A stretch of DNA of 64,000 bases from Alkalicoccobacillus porphyridii (GCF_007293315.1 NZ_VLXZ01000002.1:368032-432031); one strand, 5' to 3'; positions 25,378-34,785 are shown, counted from the stretch's first letter. Translations and numbers: made by a program. The notes: generated by a model not told the origin, from the sequence alone.

Positions 25378-25544
25378 GTAAACACCATTAAGAAGCTAGG
25401 ACGTGATATTCGTTGCTTCACATCATCCTCCCTCTTTCTACCCATCGTTAAATTTTTTCATTTCTCACCAACACTTTATCATTCTCATCCGTTATCTTAA
25501 TGAGAATCAGGTACACTAAAGAAAAAATGTTGGTGGGATAGCTT

Positions 25545-26009
25545 ATGAATGTGCAGGACATGTATTTGGATCTTGAATTAGATATCAAACGATTTGCCCT
25601 GTCCATTTCGCGGCATGAACAGGAGGCGGATGATCTCATTCAGCATTCGTTTGAAAAGGCATTATCGCAGCCCGATATGACTTCTTGGGCACGTCACAAA
25701 CAAAAGGCCTGGTTTTATAGGGTGATGAAGAATGCGTTGATTGACGAGCGCCGTAAATACCAACGTGAGCAGGAATGGGAGGATACCTATGAACCCGTTT
25801 TCTCCCCTATCGGACTTTCCTCTTTAGAAATGACTGAGCTTCTTAGCAAGCTTCCGAAGGTTCAAAGTGACATCGTCTTTAAGCGCTATTGGATCGGCCT
25901 ATCCAGTAAAGAAATTGGGCAGCAAACCGGATTAACCGCATCAACAATTCGCTATCATTTAGCTCAAGCAATAAATACTTTACGTATGTATCTAGAGGAG
26001 GAATTATGA
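25545..26009 (+). CDS. sigma-70 family (ECF-like) RNA polymerase sigma factor
   Basis: 154 aa: region 2 (QEADDLIQHSFEKAL, then KAWFYRVMKNALIDERRK) and region 4 with a helix-turn-helix (LPKVQSDIVFKRYWIGLSSKEIGQQTGLTASTIRYHLAQAI). No anti-sigma gene adjoins it. Its stop overlaps the next gene by 4 nt (ATGA), so a predicted beta-solenoid protein takes the place an anti-sigma factor usually has. Confidence 0.88.
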   Translation: MNVQDMYLDLELDIKRFALSISRHEQEADDLIQHSFEKALSQPDMTSWARHKQKAWFYRVMKNALIDERRKYQREQEWEDTYEPVFSPIGLSSLEMTELLSKLPKVQSDIVFKRYWIGLSSKEIGQQTGLTASTIRYHLAQAINTLRMYLEEEL

Positions 26010-27199
26010 TGGGAAAGAAGATTGGTAATGTCGGGACATTAAACATTGTCTCTGCAACAATGGAAAGCATCAACGAAATTGATCGTATTGAAAATGTTGG
26101 GGTGGTTTTGCATTCTCGGGAAACAGCTTATCTCCTACCTCATCTAAACATCGGAAATGTCGGTTCAACAATTGAAGTAGACAACAATATACGTAAAGCC
26201 ACAGGACGTTTCATTGCAGATGCAAACTATCTTCAGTCCTTTGAAAACCCTACTACAGTTATGGTTATGGGTGCGCTTATTATCGATAAAGATGTAAGTA
26301 TAGAGGATATAAAGCACACCGAGTGTCAATTTTATGTGAGTGGTGTTGTCTATACGCCTGAGCATGTAAAAGGCGCAGTTGGATCCATCTTAAACGGATA
26401 TTCTGGCATGATTGAAACCTATGGTCAATCTCTCCCAAGGATGGAATATGGAAATATTAACATGACAAACGGGTACCTAGAAGGTTTACACGATCAAAGT
26501 GCCTTGGTTGCATCAGGAAAAATAACGCTTCATGAAGACGTGGATTTAGCTCTTTTTTCTAAAAAGATTGCTAGCATCGTGCTAAATGGTAAAGCAATAA
26601 TATCCGAGAATCAGGAAAAGGTATTCTATGAAAAAGCCACAGTAAATGGGAAGGTCGAGGTCACTCCGACTGGCTACCTAAAGCTAAGTAAATCCCTGCA
26701 GCTCACTAATCGTTCGATCAAACGTTTTAAAGAGAGCTTGCTATACACTAGCTCTCCACTCATTTTTGATAAAACCGTTTCGCGGGAAGCGATGCAGAGC
26801 GCCTTTGCATCGATCCATTCAACCTCCTATATTATTTGCCATGAAGAGATTGAAGACTTAGTTTACGAATGTCTGAATCGATTTGAGACAGATGTTATCA
26901 GCTACACAGACAGCTTTCGCTTCGTACAGAAGGAACAATGGGAGCAAGAAGATGCAGAAGCGCTGGATGAGGATACCGTGGTAATTATTCATACGGACCT
27001 TACCTTGACGGACCGTGTTAATCCTGATCTATTAACGGAAAAGCTTTCAGCCATCCACCTTTTTGGCACATTATACGTGGCAAATAGTGCACAGAAAGCC
27101 AGTGTACAAAAACTTCTTGCAACCCCAAAAGGCAAGATTTTAGATACATCCGTAGAAAAGAAAAACTCATTCGGGAATATTGGTGAACTTTCACTTTAA
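26006..27199 (+). CDS. uncharacterised repeat protein, probable beta-solenoid, sigma-linked
   Basis: 397 aa, no signal peptide or membrane helix. It is built from short strands in a repeating pattern (IGNVGTLNIVSATME, LNIGNVGSTIEVDNN, VMVMGALIIDKDVSIED, LVASGKITLHEDVDLA, IVLNGKAIISENQE, ATVNGKVEVTPTGYL), which is what bactofilin-like right-handed beta-helices look like. GN[VI]G occurs near both ends. The C-terminal 130 residues are more mixed. Coupled to the sigma gene by a 4-nt overlap. Function unknown: it may sense or scaffold something that controls the sigma factor. Confidence 0.7.
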   Translation: MMGKKIGNVGTLNIVSATMESINEIDRIENVGVVLHSRETAYLLPHLNIGNVGSTIEVDNNIRKATGRFIADANYLQSFENPTTVMVMGALIIDKDVSIEDIKHTECQFYVSGVVYTPEHVKGAVGSILNGYSGMIETYGQSLPRMEYGNINMTNGYLEGLHDQSALVASGKITLHEDVDLALFSKKIASIVLNGKAIISENQEKVFYEKATVNGKVEVTPTGYLKLSKSLQLTNRSIKRFKESLLYTSSPLIFDKTVSREAMQSAFASIHSTSYIICHEEIEDLVYECLNRFETDVISYTDSFRFVQKEQWEQEDAEALDEDTVVIIHTDLTLTDRVNPDLLTEKLSAIHLFGTLYVANSAQKASVQKLLATPKGKILDTSVEKKNSFGNIGELSL

Positions 27200-27212
27200 A
27201 GGAGGGTGTCCC

Positions 27213-27377
27213 ATGCAAACAGATGATTTACAATATGCCAAAGCGAGGCTTGAACAGTTTCGACAAGAGGCTCGTCAACACGCACTAGCTTCGGTCATCA
27301 AACGAAAGCCCTTTTACCTTAAAAAGAAAATTGGAAAGTATGTATTCTCAATTAAACAATGTGAACCTGCTAGCTAA
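27213..27377 (+). CDS. small basic protein at end of sigma operon, 54 aa
   Basis: Highly charged, helical N-terminal half (DDLQYAKARLEQFRQEARQHALASVIKRK) and a basic C-terminal half (FYLKKKIGKYVF). AGGAGGG lies before ATG 27213, 13 nt after the stop of the previous gene, so it is the third gene of the sigma operon. No family recognised. Confidence 0.65.
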   Translation: MQTDDLQYAKARLEQFRQEARQHALASVIKRKPFYLKKKIGKYVFSIKQCEPAS

Positions 27378-27383
27378 AAACAA

Positions 27384-27407
27384 GGGAACCGTTGACGTGC
27401 GGTTTCC
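27384..27407 (+). terminator. probable terminator of sigma operon
   Basis: GGGAACCG pairs with CGGTTTCC around an 8-nt loop just after the 54-aa gene. The T-run is weak. The following 160 bases to 27571 hold only two class-A-like boxes (CTTGATAAA, CTTTGATGT near 27419 and 27438) and no gene. Confidence 0.55.
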
Positions 27408-27571
27408 TCAAGTTGTTCTTGATAAACATGAGCATTCTTTGATGTATAGATCCACAGGTGTCGGTCCTCCTATTTTGTCCGGTTGTTAAGTAGTGGAATG
27501 ATTATTCACACAATAATAAGGATTTCCCCACTTGTTTTTGGTATTAGATCTTTCTCTATTGATGAAATCAC

Positions 27572-28636
27572 CTAATTAGAGAAAGAAAACACCGTCCTCG
27601 CGCGCTCCGTTTCATTCACCAAAATCAGTTCTTCTGCCTCATAATCTAATGCCGTGAGTTGAAGGACATGTTCAAAATCCTCTATCTGCTCTTCCGTCCA
27701 TTCTGTATCTTCTGTTTGTGTGAAATGGATCTCCGCAACACCGTCATTTAGCTCGGCCGAATCAATTTCTATTGAGTCTGGGATACCTGAGGTGTAGAGG
27801 ACGTTCTCCTCTTCTACCGCTCTCATATGTTCAACAGCATCCGCGAAGTCCAGGCTCTCTACCTCATCGTTATAGTATTCTAACTCAGTATACGCACCAC
27901 TTACGTAGGTTGAGCCTTCTACGTCATTGTCTGTGACAACAAAATATCCCCGTGTTCCAACCTTTTCAACCTCCAACCCATCTAGCTCTCCTGTCTCGCC
28001 GAACGACACACCTTGCTCATCCTCCACAAAGAAATCAAGCTGATTAATGCCGTAAAGGGCGCTGAGCTCAAATAACATCTCTTGAAATTGTAATTGTTCC
28101 GTAGAAGCAAGCGTTATTTGAACATCCTCAGTAAAAATAAGCGACGCCGTTTGACCTTCGATGGTTAGCTCGTCAAGTTCCTCTAGCACCTGATTGGACG
28201 TCGTATCACCCTCTGTTAGCGACTGCTTCAATCGTTCTTCAAGCGAAGTGTCATCTTCCACACGTTCAAAAGCAATGGTAAATAGACTAAGTGGATGTTC
28301 ATCAGTAGCTTGAGTTCTTGTACTTGTTAAAGTGTAGGCATCTTCCACTTGTTCCTCTTGATATGGCTGTTCCTCTGTCTCTGTCTCGACTGGGTCTTCT
28401 TCTACTGTTTGAACCTCTTCTTCCGATTCAGGCTCAGACTCATTTTCAGCAGATTCCTCTTCTATTTCTTCCTCATTCATTCCATCTATTTCAGCATCCT
28501 GTTCCGGCTGACTTTCATCGTCTACAACCACCTCTTCTGCTGGTTGCTCATCCGTTGTCTGATCATCTTGCTCGGCACAAGCAGCTAAAAGCACTGCAAG
28601 ACTCGTGACTCCTATAAGAACCTGAAATGATTTCAT
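27572..28636 (-). CDS. acidic lipoprotein with possible GerMN-like domains
   Basis: 354 aa. Lipobox LLAACA anchors the mature protein at Cys20. Residues 22-100 are a very acidic Glu/Asp/Gln linker. Then come two similar halves, each with a helix-rich part and an ending of the type DGVAEIHFTQ or GQTASLIFTE, followed by LQFQEMLFELSAL or EDFEHVLQLTAL. That pattern resembles GerMN domains (sporulation and germination), but key residues cannot be checked here. Single gene. Confidence 0.65.
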   Translation of the reverse strand: MKSFQVLIGVTSLAVLLAACAEQDDQTTDEQPAEEVVVDDESQPEQDAEIDGMNEEEIEEESAENESEPESEEEVQTVEEDPVETETEEQPYQEEQVEDAYTLTSTRTQATDEHPLSLFTIAFERVEDDTSLEERLKQSLTEGDTTSNQVLEELDELTIEGQTASLIFTEDVQITLASTEQLQFQEMLFELSALYGINQLDFFVEDEQGVSFGETGELDGLEVEKVGTRGYFVVTDNDVEGSTYVSGAYTELEYYNDEVESLDFADAVEHMRAVEEENVLYTSGIPDSIEIDSAELNDGVAEIHFTQTEDTEWTEEQIEDFEHVLQLTALDYEAEELILVNETERARTVFSFSN

Positions 28637-28834
28637 GTTTATCCCCCATCGTCTCTCGTTTCTTAAATAGTAGAAAACCTATACCCTTTAGTGGCAGTCA
28701 TCAAAACAAAAGACGCAGGGAAATTTTATAAAAACTTTAAGAAACACTAGGAGGGTCTTTAAATTATTGTTAAACTATCTTAAAATGATTTTAAAAAAAA
28801 TCTAGTTATATTTTTCCCAACCGAGGTGGCACAC

Positions 28835-29041
28835 ATGACAAGACAAACTAGAAGGATCTTTGTTTTTCTTGGAAGCTTCATTATTTTAATGGGACTTTTC
28901 TTAGTGGCATCAAAGATATATTTTAACTCTAAAGAAATAAGACTTGCGAGTGAGCGTTGCATCGAGGCTGGTGGCGTGGTAAATCTAGAGCAGTCTCAAT
29001 TTAATTTAAACTATACGTTTTCCTGTGAATTAGAATCTTGA
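28835..29041 (+). CDS. small membrane-anchored hypothetical protein, 68 aa
   Basis: One N-terminal membrane helix (IFVFLGSFIILMGLFLVAS) and a short extracellular part with two Cys (RCIEAGG and FSCELES) that could form a disulfide. ATG 28835 follows GAGGTGG; GTG 28826 overlaps that site. Small exported proteins of this GG-x-Cys type occur in Bacillus. Function unknown. Confidence 0.7.
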   Translation: MTRQTRRIFVFLGSFIILMGLFLVASKIYFNSKEIRLASERCIEAGGVVNLEQSQFNLNYTFSCELES

Positions 29042-29075
29042 ACACCGTCTAAGCCTTTGTGCATTAGACGGTGTT
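29041..29075. terminator. bidirectional terminator
   Basis: A perfect 12-bp stem (AACACCGTCTAA with TTAGACGGTGTT) with an 11-nt loop lies between the convergent 68-aa and PhnB-like genes. Confidence 0.85.
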
Positions 29076-29089
29076 TTCTAACCAATTAA

Positions 29090-29497
29090 TCATTCCGGTA
29101 GATTCAACTGCCAGGACACACCAAACGGGTCTTCCACCCAGCCGAATTTTTTACCGAATCCGTAATCTCCTAAAGGCATTAAAACCTTACCTCCATCAGA
29201 AAGCTTTGTAAATACAACGTCGATCTCCTCTTCGTCCTCACAATGGACAAAAAGCGAGACACCAGGTGTGATATCCCAATCATGCTTAACAAAGCTATCA
29301 CTACACATAAATGCTTGGCCATGAATGGAGAAGACCGCATGCTGGATAGTGCCCTCCTTACCTGGTCCTTCCACTCCATAACGTACCTCATTCTCAATTC
29401 TTGCATCCTTGAAAACAGATGTATAGAGATCCATTGCCGCCACAGCTTGTCCTTCAAAGGTTATGAATGTGGTGATCTTCTGTTGATTTTGAGCCAT
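29090..29497 (-). CDS. VOC-family protein, PhnB-like
   Basis: 135 aa, glyoxalase/VOC fold of the PhnB (3-demethylubiquinone methyltransferase-like) group: FITFEGQAVAAMDLYTSVF at the start, a central FSIHGQAFMCSD, and the closing motif GDYGFGKKFGWVEDPFGVSWQLNL. ATG 29497 follows GGAGGG. Members are small metal-dependent enzymes or binding proteins of unknown substrate. Confidence 0.88.
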   Translation of the reverse strand: MAQNQQKITTFITFEGQAVAAMDLYTSVFKDARIENEVRYGVEGPGKEGTIQHAVFSIHGQAFMCSDSFVKHDWDITPGVSLFVHCEDEEEIDVVFTKLSDGGKVLMPLGDYGFGKKFGWVEDPFGVSWQLNLPE

Positions 29498-29575
29498 TGT
29501 TTTATTTCCCTCCATTTTATAAGATCATATATGTAGTATATATTGATGATAAGGCAGAAGAAAGGAGAGCAACCG

Positions 29576-30112
29576 ATGACAAATCGAAAGCTTACGTTGT
29601 TTATTGCTGCGAGTTTGGATGGGTATATTGCAACAAAGGAGGATTCGCTTGAATGGCTATTTGCTGTGGAAGGTGAAGGCGACAATGGCTATTCAGCATT
29701 TTATGAGATGATCGATACGGTTTTACTAGGAAAGAGAACCTATCAATGGTTGTTGGACTTTGAATCAGAGGACTTCCCTTTCCCGTATAAAGATAAGGCA
29801 TGTTATGTATTTACCAACTCAAACTTACCCGCCCATGAGCATGCGACATTTATAGATGATGATGTAACGTCATTTTTGCAGGAGCTTAAGCAAAAACCAG
29901 GAAAGAATATTTGGCTTGTTGGTGGTGGGGATCTGATTCACTCCTTTTATGAGAAAGATTTAATTGATGAAATCATTGTTACTGTTTCGCCGGTATTATT
30001 AGGCAATGGCATACCACTGTTTAAAGAGTCTAATCATTCCTTAAATCTTACACTCAAACAGACGCAGACCTTTAATCAGTTTGTTGAGTTACATTATGAG
30101 GTGAGGCGTTAA
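29576..30112 (+). CDS. dihydrofolate reductase-like protein (RibD C-terminal family)
   Basis: 178 aa: LTLFIAASLDGYIA at the start, LLGKRTYQWL, VFTNSNLP, and the NADPH-binding IWLVGGGDLIHSF followed by LIDEIIVTVSPVLLGNGIPLF. This is the RibD_C/DHFR-like reductase family (YyaP/YwjB type), NADPH-dependent with unknown substrate. ATG 29576 follows AAAGGAGAG. Confidence 0.9.
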   Translation: MTNRKLTLFIAASLDGYIATKEDSLEWLFAVEGEGDNGYSAFYEMIDTVLLGKRTYQWLLDFESEDFPFPYKDKACYVFTNSNLPAHEHATFIDDDVTSFLQELKQKPGKNIWLVGGGDLIHSFYEKDLIDEIIVTVSPVLLGNGIPLFKESNHSLNLTLKQTQTFNQFVELHYEVRR

Positions 30113-30114
30113 AA

Positions 30115-30143
30115 GAGCGCAGAATTTAACCATTCTACGCTTC
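30115..30143. terminator. bidirectional terminator
   Basis: AGAGCGCAGAAT and ATTCTACGCTTCT form a near-perfect stem around a 6-nt loop between the convergent reductase and binding-protein genes. Confidence 0.75.
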
Positions 30144-30151
30144 TAATCTTC

Positions 30152-31519
30152 CTAACGAGCCCGCAACCACTCCGTACTCTCTTCCTGCGCTTGCTTGAGC
30201 GCTTGTTCAGGGGTGATATCACCAGTTAAGGCTCCTTCAACTTTTGACTGTAATATATATCTAGGCTGAGAAGAAGCCCAAGGATATCGCGGAGTCACGG
30301 CGGTCGTCATTGCCTCCAAAACAGGAAGCATTAAGTCGTGCTCCTTGATACTATCCCATTCTGTTGCTTCATCTAACACTGGAGTACTCCCCCATTCCTC
30401 CCATAGATATTCTTGAACAAATGGATGTGATGCAAACTTTATAAACTCCCATGCTAGCTCTTTGTTTGTTGATTGATTAGCAATGGCTAAAGGACTACCT
30501 GAGAATGTTCCTCCGATCCCTTCTTCATTTTTGAAGTTTTCTACAATTCCATATTGATCCTCAATCCCTTGAGCAAATAGTGTTTTTAAATCACCAGGTC
30601 CTGTATTTATTGAAATCGCTACATTATTCTCAGGTGTATTCCATTGCTCATTCCCTTGACCATTAATGAATCCTGCGGGCACATATTCTGACATTTCTAT
30701 CATCCAATTAAGTGCTTCAAGCATTTCTGGAGAGTCAAAATTCAATTCAATTTCATCCCATTTGTAGCCTTCTCCCCACGAACCATTTAACCCTTCCATT
30801 ACATTTGTTAGAGCTAGAGATGTATCATTTGTACCGGTAAAGTAAATTCCATAATTATCTCTTTCGGTTACTGGATTGGTTCCCGTCATGGCCTTTGCCT
30901 TCTCAGCGACTTCTTCTAGAGTCGGTTTTTCTGAGAGGGGTTCAACTTCCCATTCTGAGAATATTTTTTTGTCATATTGAATAAAGCGAGAGTCACCTAG
31001 AAACGGTAAAGAGTATATTTCAGGCTCATCATCATCTGGACCGAGTGTCATCCACCCTTCTACTAAATTATCGGAAAAATGGTCTAAGCTATATTCATCC
31101 TCGTCTATTAATGGCTGCAAAGGTTCAAGTAATCCTTGAGCGGCAAAGTCGTTCACACCAGGCATCTGATACACATCCGCCTCGTTTCCTGCCATCATGG
31201 CTTGGGTATTCGGGACATAGTTTCTCCACGGCATAATCACAAAATCAACAGTAACTCCATGATAAAGTCGTTCAAATTCATTTTTAATGACATACAATCC
31301 TTGTGACCTTTCACCAGTTATAGGGTCGGTCGCATCTTGTAGCTGAAAATCTCCTATCAAAACAACTTTAAGGTTTCCTGACCAATCTCCTTCCACAGGA
31401 TCCTCATTTGATGTTCTTGTTACTGTCTCTTCACTAGATCCTTGGCATCCCGTCATGAAAGCTCCTAATAAAAACATCGTTGTAGCTACAAAAGTAAGTC
31501 TATTCTTCAAAACCACCAT
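30152..31519 (-). CDS. sugar ABC transporter solute-binding lipoprotein (system 3)
   Basis: Family 1 extracellular solute-binding protein, 455 aa, lipobox FMTGCQ with Cys25 as the anchor. It is the last gene of an operon that begins with two permeases. The mature part is acidic with many Trp/Tyr residues, as in oligosaccharide binders. The neighbouring GH4 glycosidase points to an alpha- or beta-linked di- or oligosaccharide as substrate. Confidence 0.92.
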   Translation of the reverse strand: MVVLKNRLTFVATTMFLLGAFMTGCQGSSEETVTRTSNEDPVEGDWSGNLKVVLIGDFQLQDATDPITGERSQGLYVIKNEFERLYHGVTVDFVIMPWRNYVPNTQAMMAGNEADVYQMPGVNDFAAQGLLEPLQPLIDEDEYSLDHFSDNLVEGWMTLGPDDDEPEIYSLPFLGDSRFIQYDKKIFSEWEVEPLSEKPTLEEVAEKAKAMTGTNPVTERDNYGIYFTGTNDTSLALTNVMEGLNGSWGEGYKWDEIELNFDSPEMLEALNWMIEMSEYVPAGFINGQGNEQWNTPENNVAISINTGPGDLKTLFAQGIEDQYGIVENFKNEEGIGGTFSGSPLAIANQSTNKELAWEFIKFASHPFVQEYLWEEWGSTPVLDEATEWDSIKEHDLMLPVLEAMTTAVTPRYPWASSQPRYILQSKVEGALTGDITPEQALKQAQEESTEWLRAR

Positions 31520-31535
31520 CCCCTTTTAGCTGTAT

Positions 31536-32363
31536 CTATTCTTTAATTCCGCTTAAGGCAATGCTCTGAATAATGTAACGTTGAAAAAATAGGAATACAA
31601 TAATAATTGGGACAACACTCATCGTTGCTAACGCCATTGTCATACCAGCTAAAGATGTTCCATTCTCAAGTGAAAAACTCGCCAAAAAGATCGGAATTGT
31701 ATGCAAATTCTCATCATTTAGCACAACAAGCGGCCACACAAATTCATTCCAATTTCCCATAAAAGATAAAATGACTAATGTGGCTGCAATGGGTCCCGCT
31801 AAAGGAAGATATACTTGAAAGAACGTTCGAAACTCACTTGCACCATCAATTTGTGCTGCCTCCCTTAAGCTATCAGGAATACGATCAAAGTATTGCTTAC
31901 ATAGAAAAACACCGAATCCATATAGAATTGATGGCACAATGACAGGCCATAAGGTATTCAACAATCCAGCCGCATTAAACATTTGATAGAGCGGAATCAA
32001 TCTAGCTTCAATTGGGATCATCATCGTTGCTAATACGAAGAGAAACAAAACCTTCTTCCCTTTAAAGGTACCCTTTGAAAATGCGTAGCCACCTAACAGA
32101 GCAGCACTTACTTGTAGCGTTACAGACGCTAAGGTGACAATTGTTGAATTTAGATATGCTCGTAACAGTCTGCCGTTTTCAAATATGATGCCATAGTTAA
32201 ATGCCCCTAATTCCTCTGGGATAAATGTAGGTGGAAACGGAATTCGCATATTTGCTAATCGATCAAAGCTAACGCTTACCATCCATAAGAATGGTGAAAC
32301 GATGATTAACCCTACGACTAACAAAATAATGAACATGGTGTATTGAGCAAGCTTATCTCGCAT
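31536..32363 (-). CDS. sugar ABC transporter permease, MalG-like (system 3)
   Basis: 275 aa, six membrane helices, EAA loop REAAQIDGASEFRTFFQV near residue 168 and the C-terminal RYIIQSIALSGIKE ending of the MalG group. Lies between the MalF-like permease and the binding-protein gene with short gaps of 13 and 16 nt. Confidence 0.92.
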   Translation of the reverse strand: MRDKLAQYTMFIILLVVGLIIVSPFLWMVSVSFDRLANMRIPFPPTFIPEELGAFNYGIIFENGRLLRAYLNSTIVTLASVTLQVSAALLGGYAFSKGTFKGKKVLFLFVLATMMIPIEARLIPLYQMFNAAGLLNTLWPVIVPSILYGFGVFLCKQYFDRIPDSLREAAQIDGASEFRTFFQVYLPLAGPIAATLVILSFMGNWNEFVWPLVVLNDENLHTIPIFLASFSLENGTSLAGMTMALATMSVVPIIIVFLFFQRYIIQSIALSGIKE

Positions 32364-32376
32364 TAGATCCTCCTAA

Positions 32377-33306
32377 CTAAATTTTCAACCTAGTGATTTT
32401 TAGATTGAGCATTGTAAAGAGTAAAATAATAATAAAAAGCAAAGTGGTTGCAGCAGATGCTATGCCAAATTCGAATCCACCAAATCCTCGTTCATAGATG
32501 TACGCAACCATTGTTTGTAAGGATCGGTTGGGACTTCCACCTGGTCCACCTAGGACAAATACTTCGTTAAATCGTTGCAACCCTGAAATCCACCCCATAA
32601 TAATGAGAAAAGCAAACGTTCCTGACATGTTTGGGATTGTAATGTAAAACCATTGCTGAAGCTTCGAGGCACCATCAATTTCTGACGCTTCATACAGTTC
32701 TGGTGAAATGGCTTGTAAATTCGCTAAACAAATGATGATGACAAATCCAACCCAATGCCATACTGTTAGTAAGATCACGCCCCATTTAGATGTTGACGGA
32801 TCTGATAACCACGGAGAGGTGGGTAACCATAACATTTCCAATAGATAATTCAATAAACCCAACTCAGGATGTAATAAGAAGGCAAAAATCATGGCTGCTG
32901 CTACAATTGATGTTACATTTGGAAGAAAGAACAACACTTTAAAAAAGCTTTTAAACCGCTGAATTCGATTAATCATACTTGCAATCACAAACCCAAGGGG
33001 AATAGCGATCAGTAATTGAAAAAAACCAATATAAAACGTGTTATAGACTGAATTCCAGAATGCACCTCCTGCAATAATTCGTTCGTAATTCCTTAAACCA
33101 ACCCAGTTCTCTATGGTCCCATTGGAGCTATAAAAACTTAACCTCACCGATTCAAAAACAGGGTAAGCAATAAACAATAATATACCTAGTAATGTTGGAG
33201 CCAAAAAAAGATACCAGGTAAATGATGCTTTTTTCTTTTTTACATGCAAGTATTCTAGATTTTCATTAACACCTTTTCTTTTAAGTTTACTTTCAATCGA
33301 CATCAT
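32377..33306 (-). CDS. sugar ABC transporter permease, MalF-like (system 3)
   Basis: 309 aa with a basic N-terminus (VKKKKASFTW) and six membrane helices; EAA loop YEASEIDGASKLQQWFYI near residue 202. First gene of the transporter segment. A cre-like box and a hairpin separate it from the GH4 gene upstream, so transporter and glycosidase can be regulated separately. Confidence 0.92.
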   Translation of the reverse strand: MMSIESKLKRKGVNENLEYLHVKKKKASFTWYLFLAPTLLGILLFIAYPVFESVRLSFYSSNGTIENWVGLRNYERIIAGGAFWNSVYNTFYIGFFQLLIAIPLGFVIASMINRIQRFKSFFKVLFFLPNVTSIVAAAMIFAFLLHPELGLLNYLLEMLWLPTSPWLSDPSTSKWGVILLTVWHWVGFVIIICLANLQAISPELYEASEIDGASKLQQWFYITIPNMSGTFAFLIIMGWISGLQRFNEVFVLGGPGGSPNRSLQTMVAYIYERGFGGFEFGIASAATTLLFIIILLFTMLNLKITRLKI

Positions 33307-33323
33307 ATCCCTCCTCCGACAAA

Positions 33324-33394
33324 TGAAATCGCTTACATTTATTTCTATAAATAAAGGACAAGCATTATATTTCTCAATACCAGCTTTGTCCTTT
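33324..33394 (-). promoter_or_regulatory. cre-like site and terminator-like hairpin between GH4 and transporter genes
   Basis: TGAAATCGCTTACA (33324-33337) fits the CcpA box at 13 of 14 positions. Next to it AAAGGACAAGC (33353-33363) pairs imperfectly with GCTTTGTCCTTT (33383-33394), a hairpin that on the minus strand follows the GH4 stop and could terminate or process the message. Confidence 0.55.
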
Positions 33395-33417
33395 ATTTTT
33401 TGATCTGCAGGCTTAGG

Positions 33418-34785
33418 CTATGAAATAATTTGGATCGCCTCTTTCTCTTTCTCTAAAAGCTCCTTAATGATTTGATCCGCATCTTCAATCGAGTTTATAA
33501 GAGGATCCGTTAGCATCGCTCTTCGAAGTTTATTGAAGTCTTTTTCTACAACTGCTTCAGCTGTTAATTCATGTGTATCTAAGACCACTTCCTGTAAACC
33601 TCTAATTCCTCTTGGCATTTCTCCTACGTGAAGTGGTTTGACTTCGTCTAACGAGACCTCACAAAGCAATTCAAGAAAGGCATCATCATTCATGTTAGTT
33701 ACGGCTCCATTATTAGGAATATTAATATAGAAAGGTTGCTTCGATCCAGACACCATCGCTTCAATAACGTCTGTTGCATGATCTGGACCATAGGTGCTCA
33801 TATAATTCTTAATCGGGGTTTTCTCCGTGATAAAATCGTCTATTTCTTGCCACATCTCATCGTGCCTTTGGTATCTTTCTTCTGTTTCCCATATTGAAAG
33901 AGGTGGTATGACTGATTTATTCTTCCCAAGTCCTTGCCAATATGGAACATATTCTTTAGTATGAGCAGTACAAGTAGGTACATATCCAAATATTTCATAC
34001 AATTGATAGCTTATGGCGTCATTATAAATCGCCTTTGCTCCTGTATCTCCACCTACTGTCTCCGTTTCAGCTGATTGTCTTAGAGACTGGGCAATGGCAG
34101 GCAATAGATCTTTTCCGTTGTATTCTGCTTTTAACAACCAAGTGAAATGGTTCACTCCAGCGATGCGCAAATCGAATTGTTGATCCATCTCCTTTGTGTA
34201 TTCGCTTTCATTTTTAATGAGACCAGCTCTCTTAGCATAGATAATCTTTTTATGAGGCATATGATGCGAATCACATAACGCAAAACTTTTCAGCTTTGGA
34301 AAGTATTTATTTAAAGCCATACCATGAACAGTTGAAGGATTAATATAATTAATTACCCAAGCGTCTGGACAGATCTCTTCAATGTCTTTAGCGCAGGCCA
34401 TAATTTCAGGTAACTCTCTCATGGCACGGAAGATGCCTCCTGGTCCAATCGTGTCACCTGAACACATCCTGATTCCGTATTTTTCAGACACTTCACAATC
34501 AATGCCTCTATACTTCACGGTTTGATTTGCAAAGCTTAGAATGACAAAGTCAGCATCTTCAAGTACGTCCTTTCGCTGGAGCGATCCTTCAATACGGAGC
34601 TTTACATCATTTTCTTTAACCACCATCTCTGCCAATTGAACTAGTTTCTTAAGTCTTTCCTCATTAGTTTCAACGAGTGATAAAGTGCCGTTGTTCAAAT
34701 ACGGCGAATGGACCATTTGCCATATGGCTTGACGACCAAAAAATAAGCTTCCTGCTCCTAGTACAACAACCTTTGGATGTTTCAT
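33418..34785 (-). CDS. glycoside hydrolase family 4 (NAD/metal-dependent glycosidase)
   Basis: 455 aa. GH4 features: N-terminal Rossmann loop VVVLGAGSLFFGRQA, DADFVILSF, GPGGIFRAMRELPEI, the INYINPSTV substrate-binding loop, a metal-site Cys in LCDSHH, and a metal-site His in AGVNHF. GH4 enzymes cleave by NAD-dependent oxidation and elimination and need Mn2+. The overall match is nearest to MelA-like alpha-galactosidases, but the usual LCHS is LCDSHH here, so specificity is open. Divergent from an AraC regulator and upstream of an importer. Confidence 0.88.
   Translation of the reverse strand: MKHPKVVVLGAGSLFFGRQAIWQMVHSPYLNNGTLSLVETNEERLKKLVQLAEMVVKENDVKLRIEGSLQRKDVLEDADFVILSFANQTVKYRGIDCEVSEKYGIRMCSGDTIGPGGIFRAMRELPEIMACAKDIEEICPDAWVINYINPSTVHGMALNKYFPKLKSFALCDSHHMPHKKIIYAKRAGLIKNESEYTKEMDQQFDLRIAGVNHFTWLLKAEYNGKDLLPAIAQSLRQSAETETVGGDTGAKAIYNDAISYQLYEIFGYVPTCTAHTKEYVPYWQGLGKNKSVIPPLSIWETEERYQRHDEMWQEIDDFITEKTPIKNYMSTYGPDHATDVIEAMVSGSKQPFYINIPNNGAVTNMNDDAFLELLCEVSLDEVKPLHVGEMPRGIRGLQEVVLDTHELTAEAVVEKDFNKLRRAMLTDPLINSIEDADQIIKELLEKEKEAIQIIS

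Noticed and set aside
28318..28608. Leu/Phe-rich frames opposite the acidic lipoprotein
   Set aside because: They are the complement of the Glu/Asp-rich linker and only mimic membrane helices.
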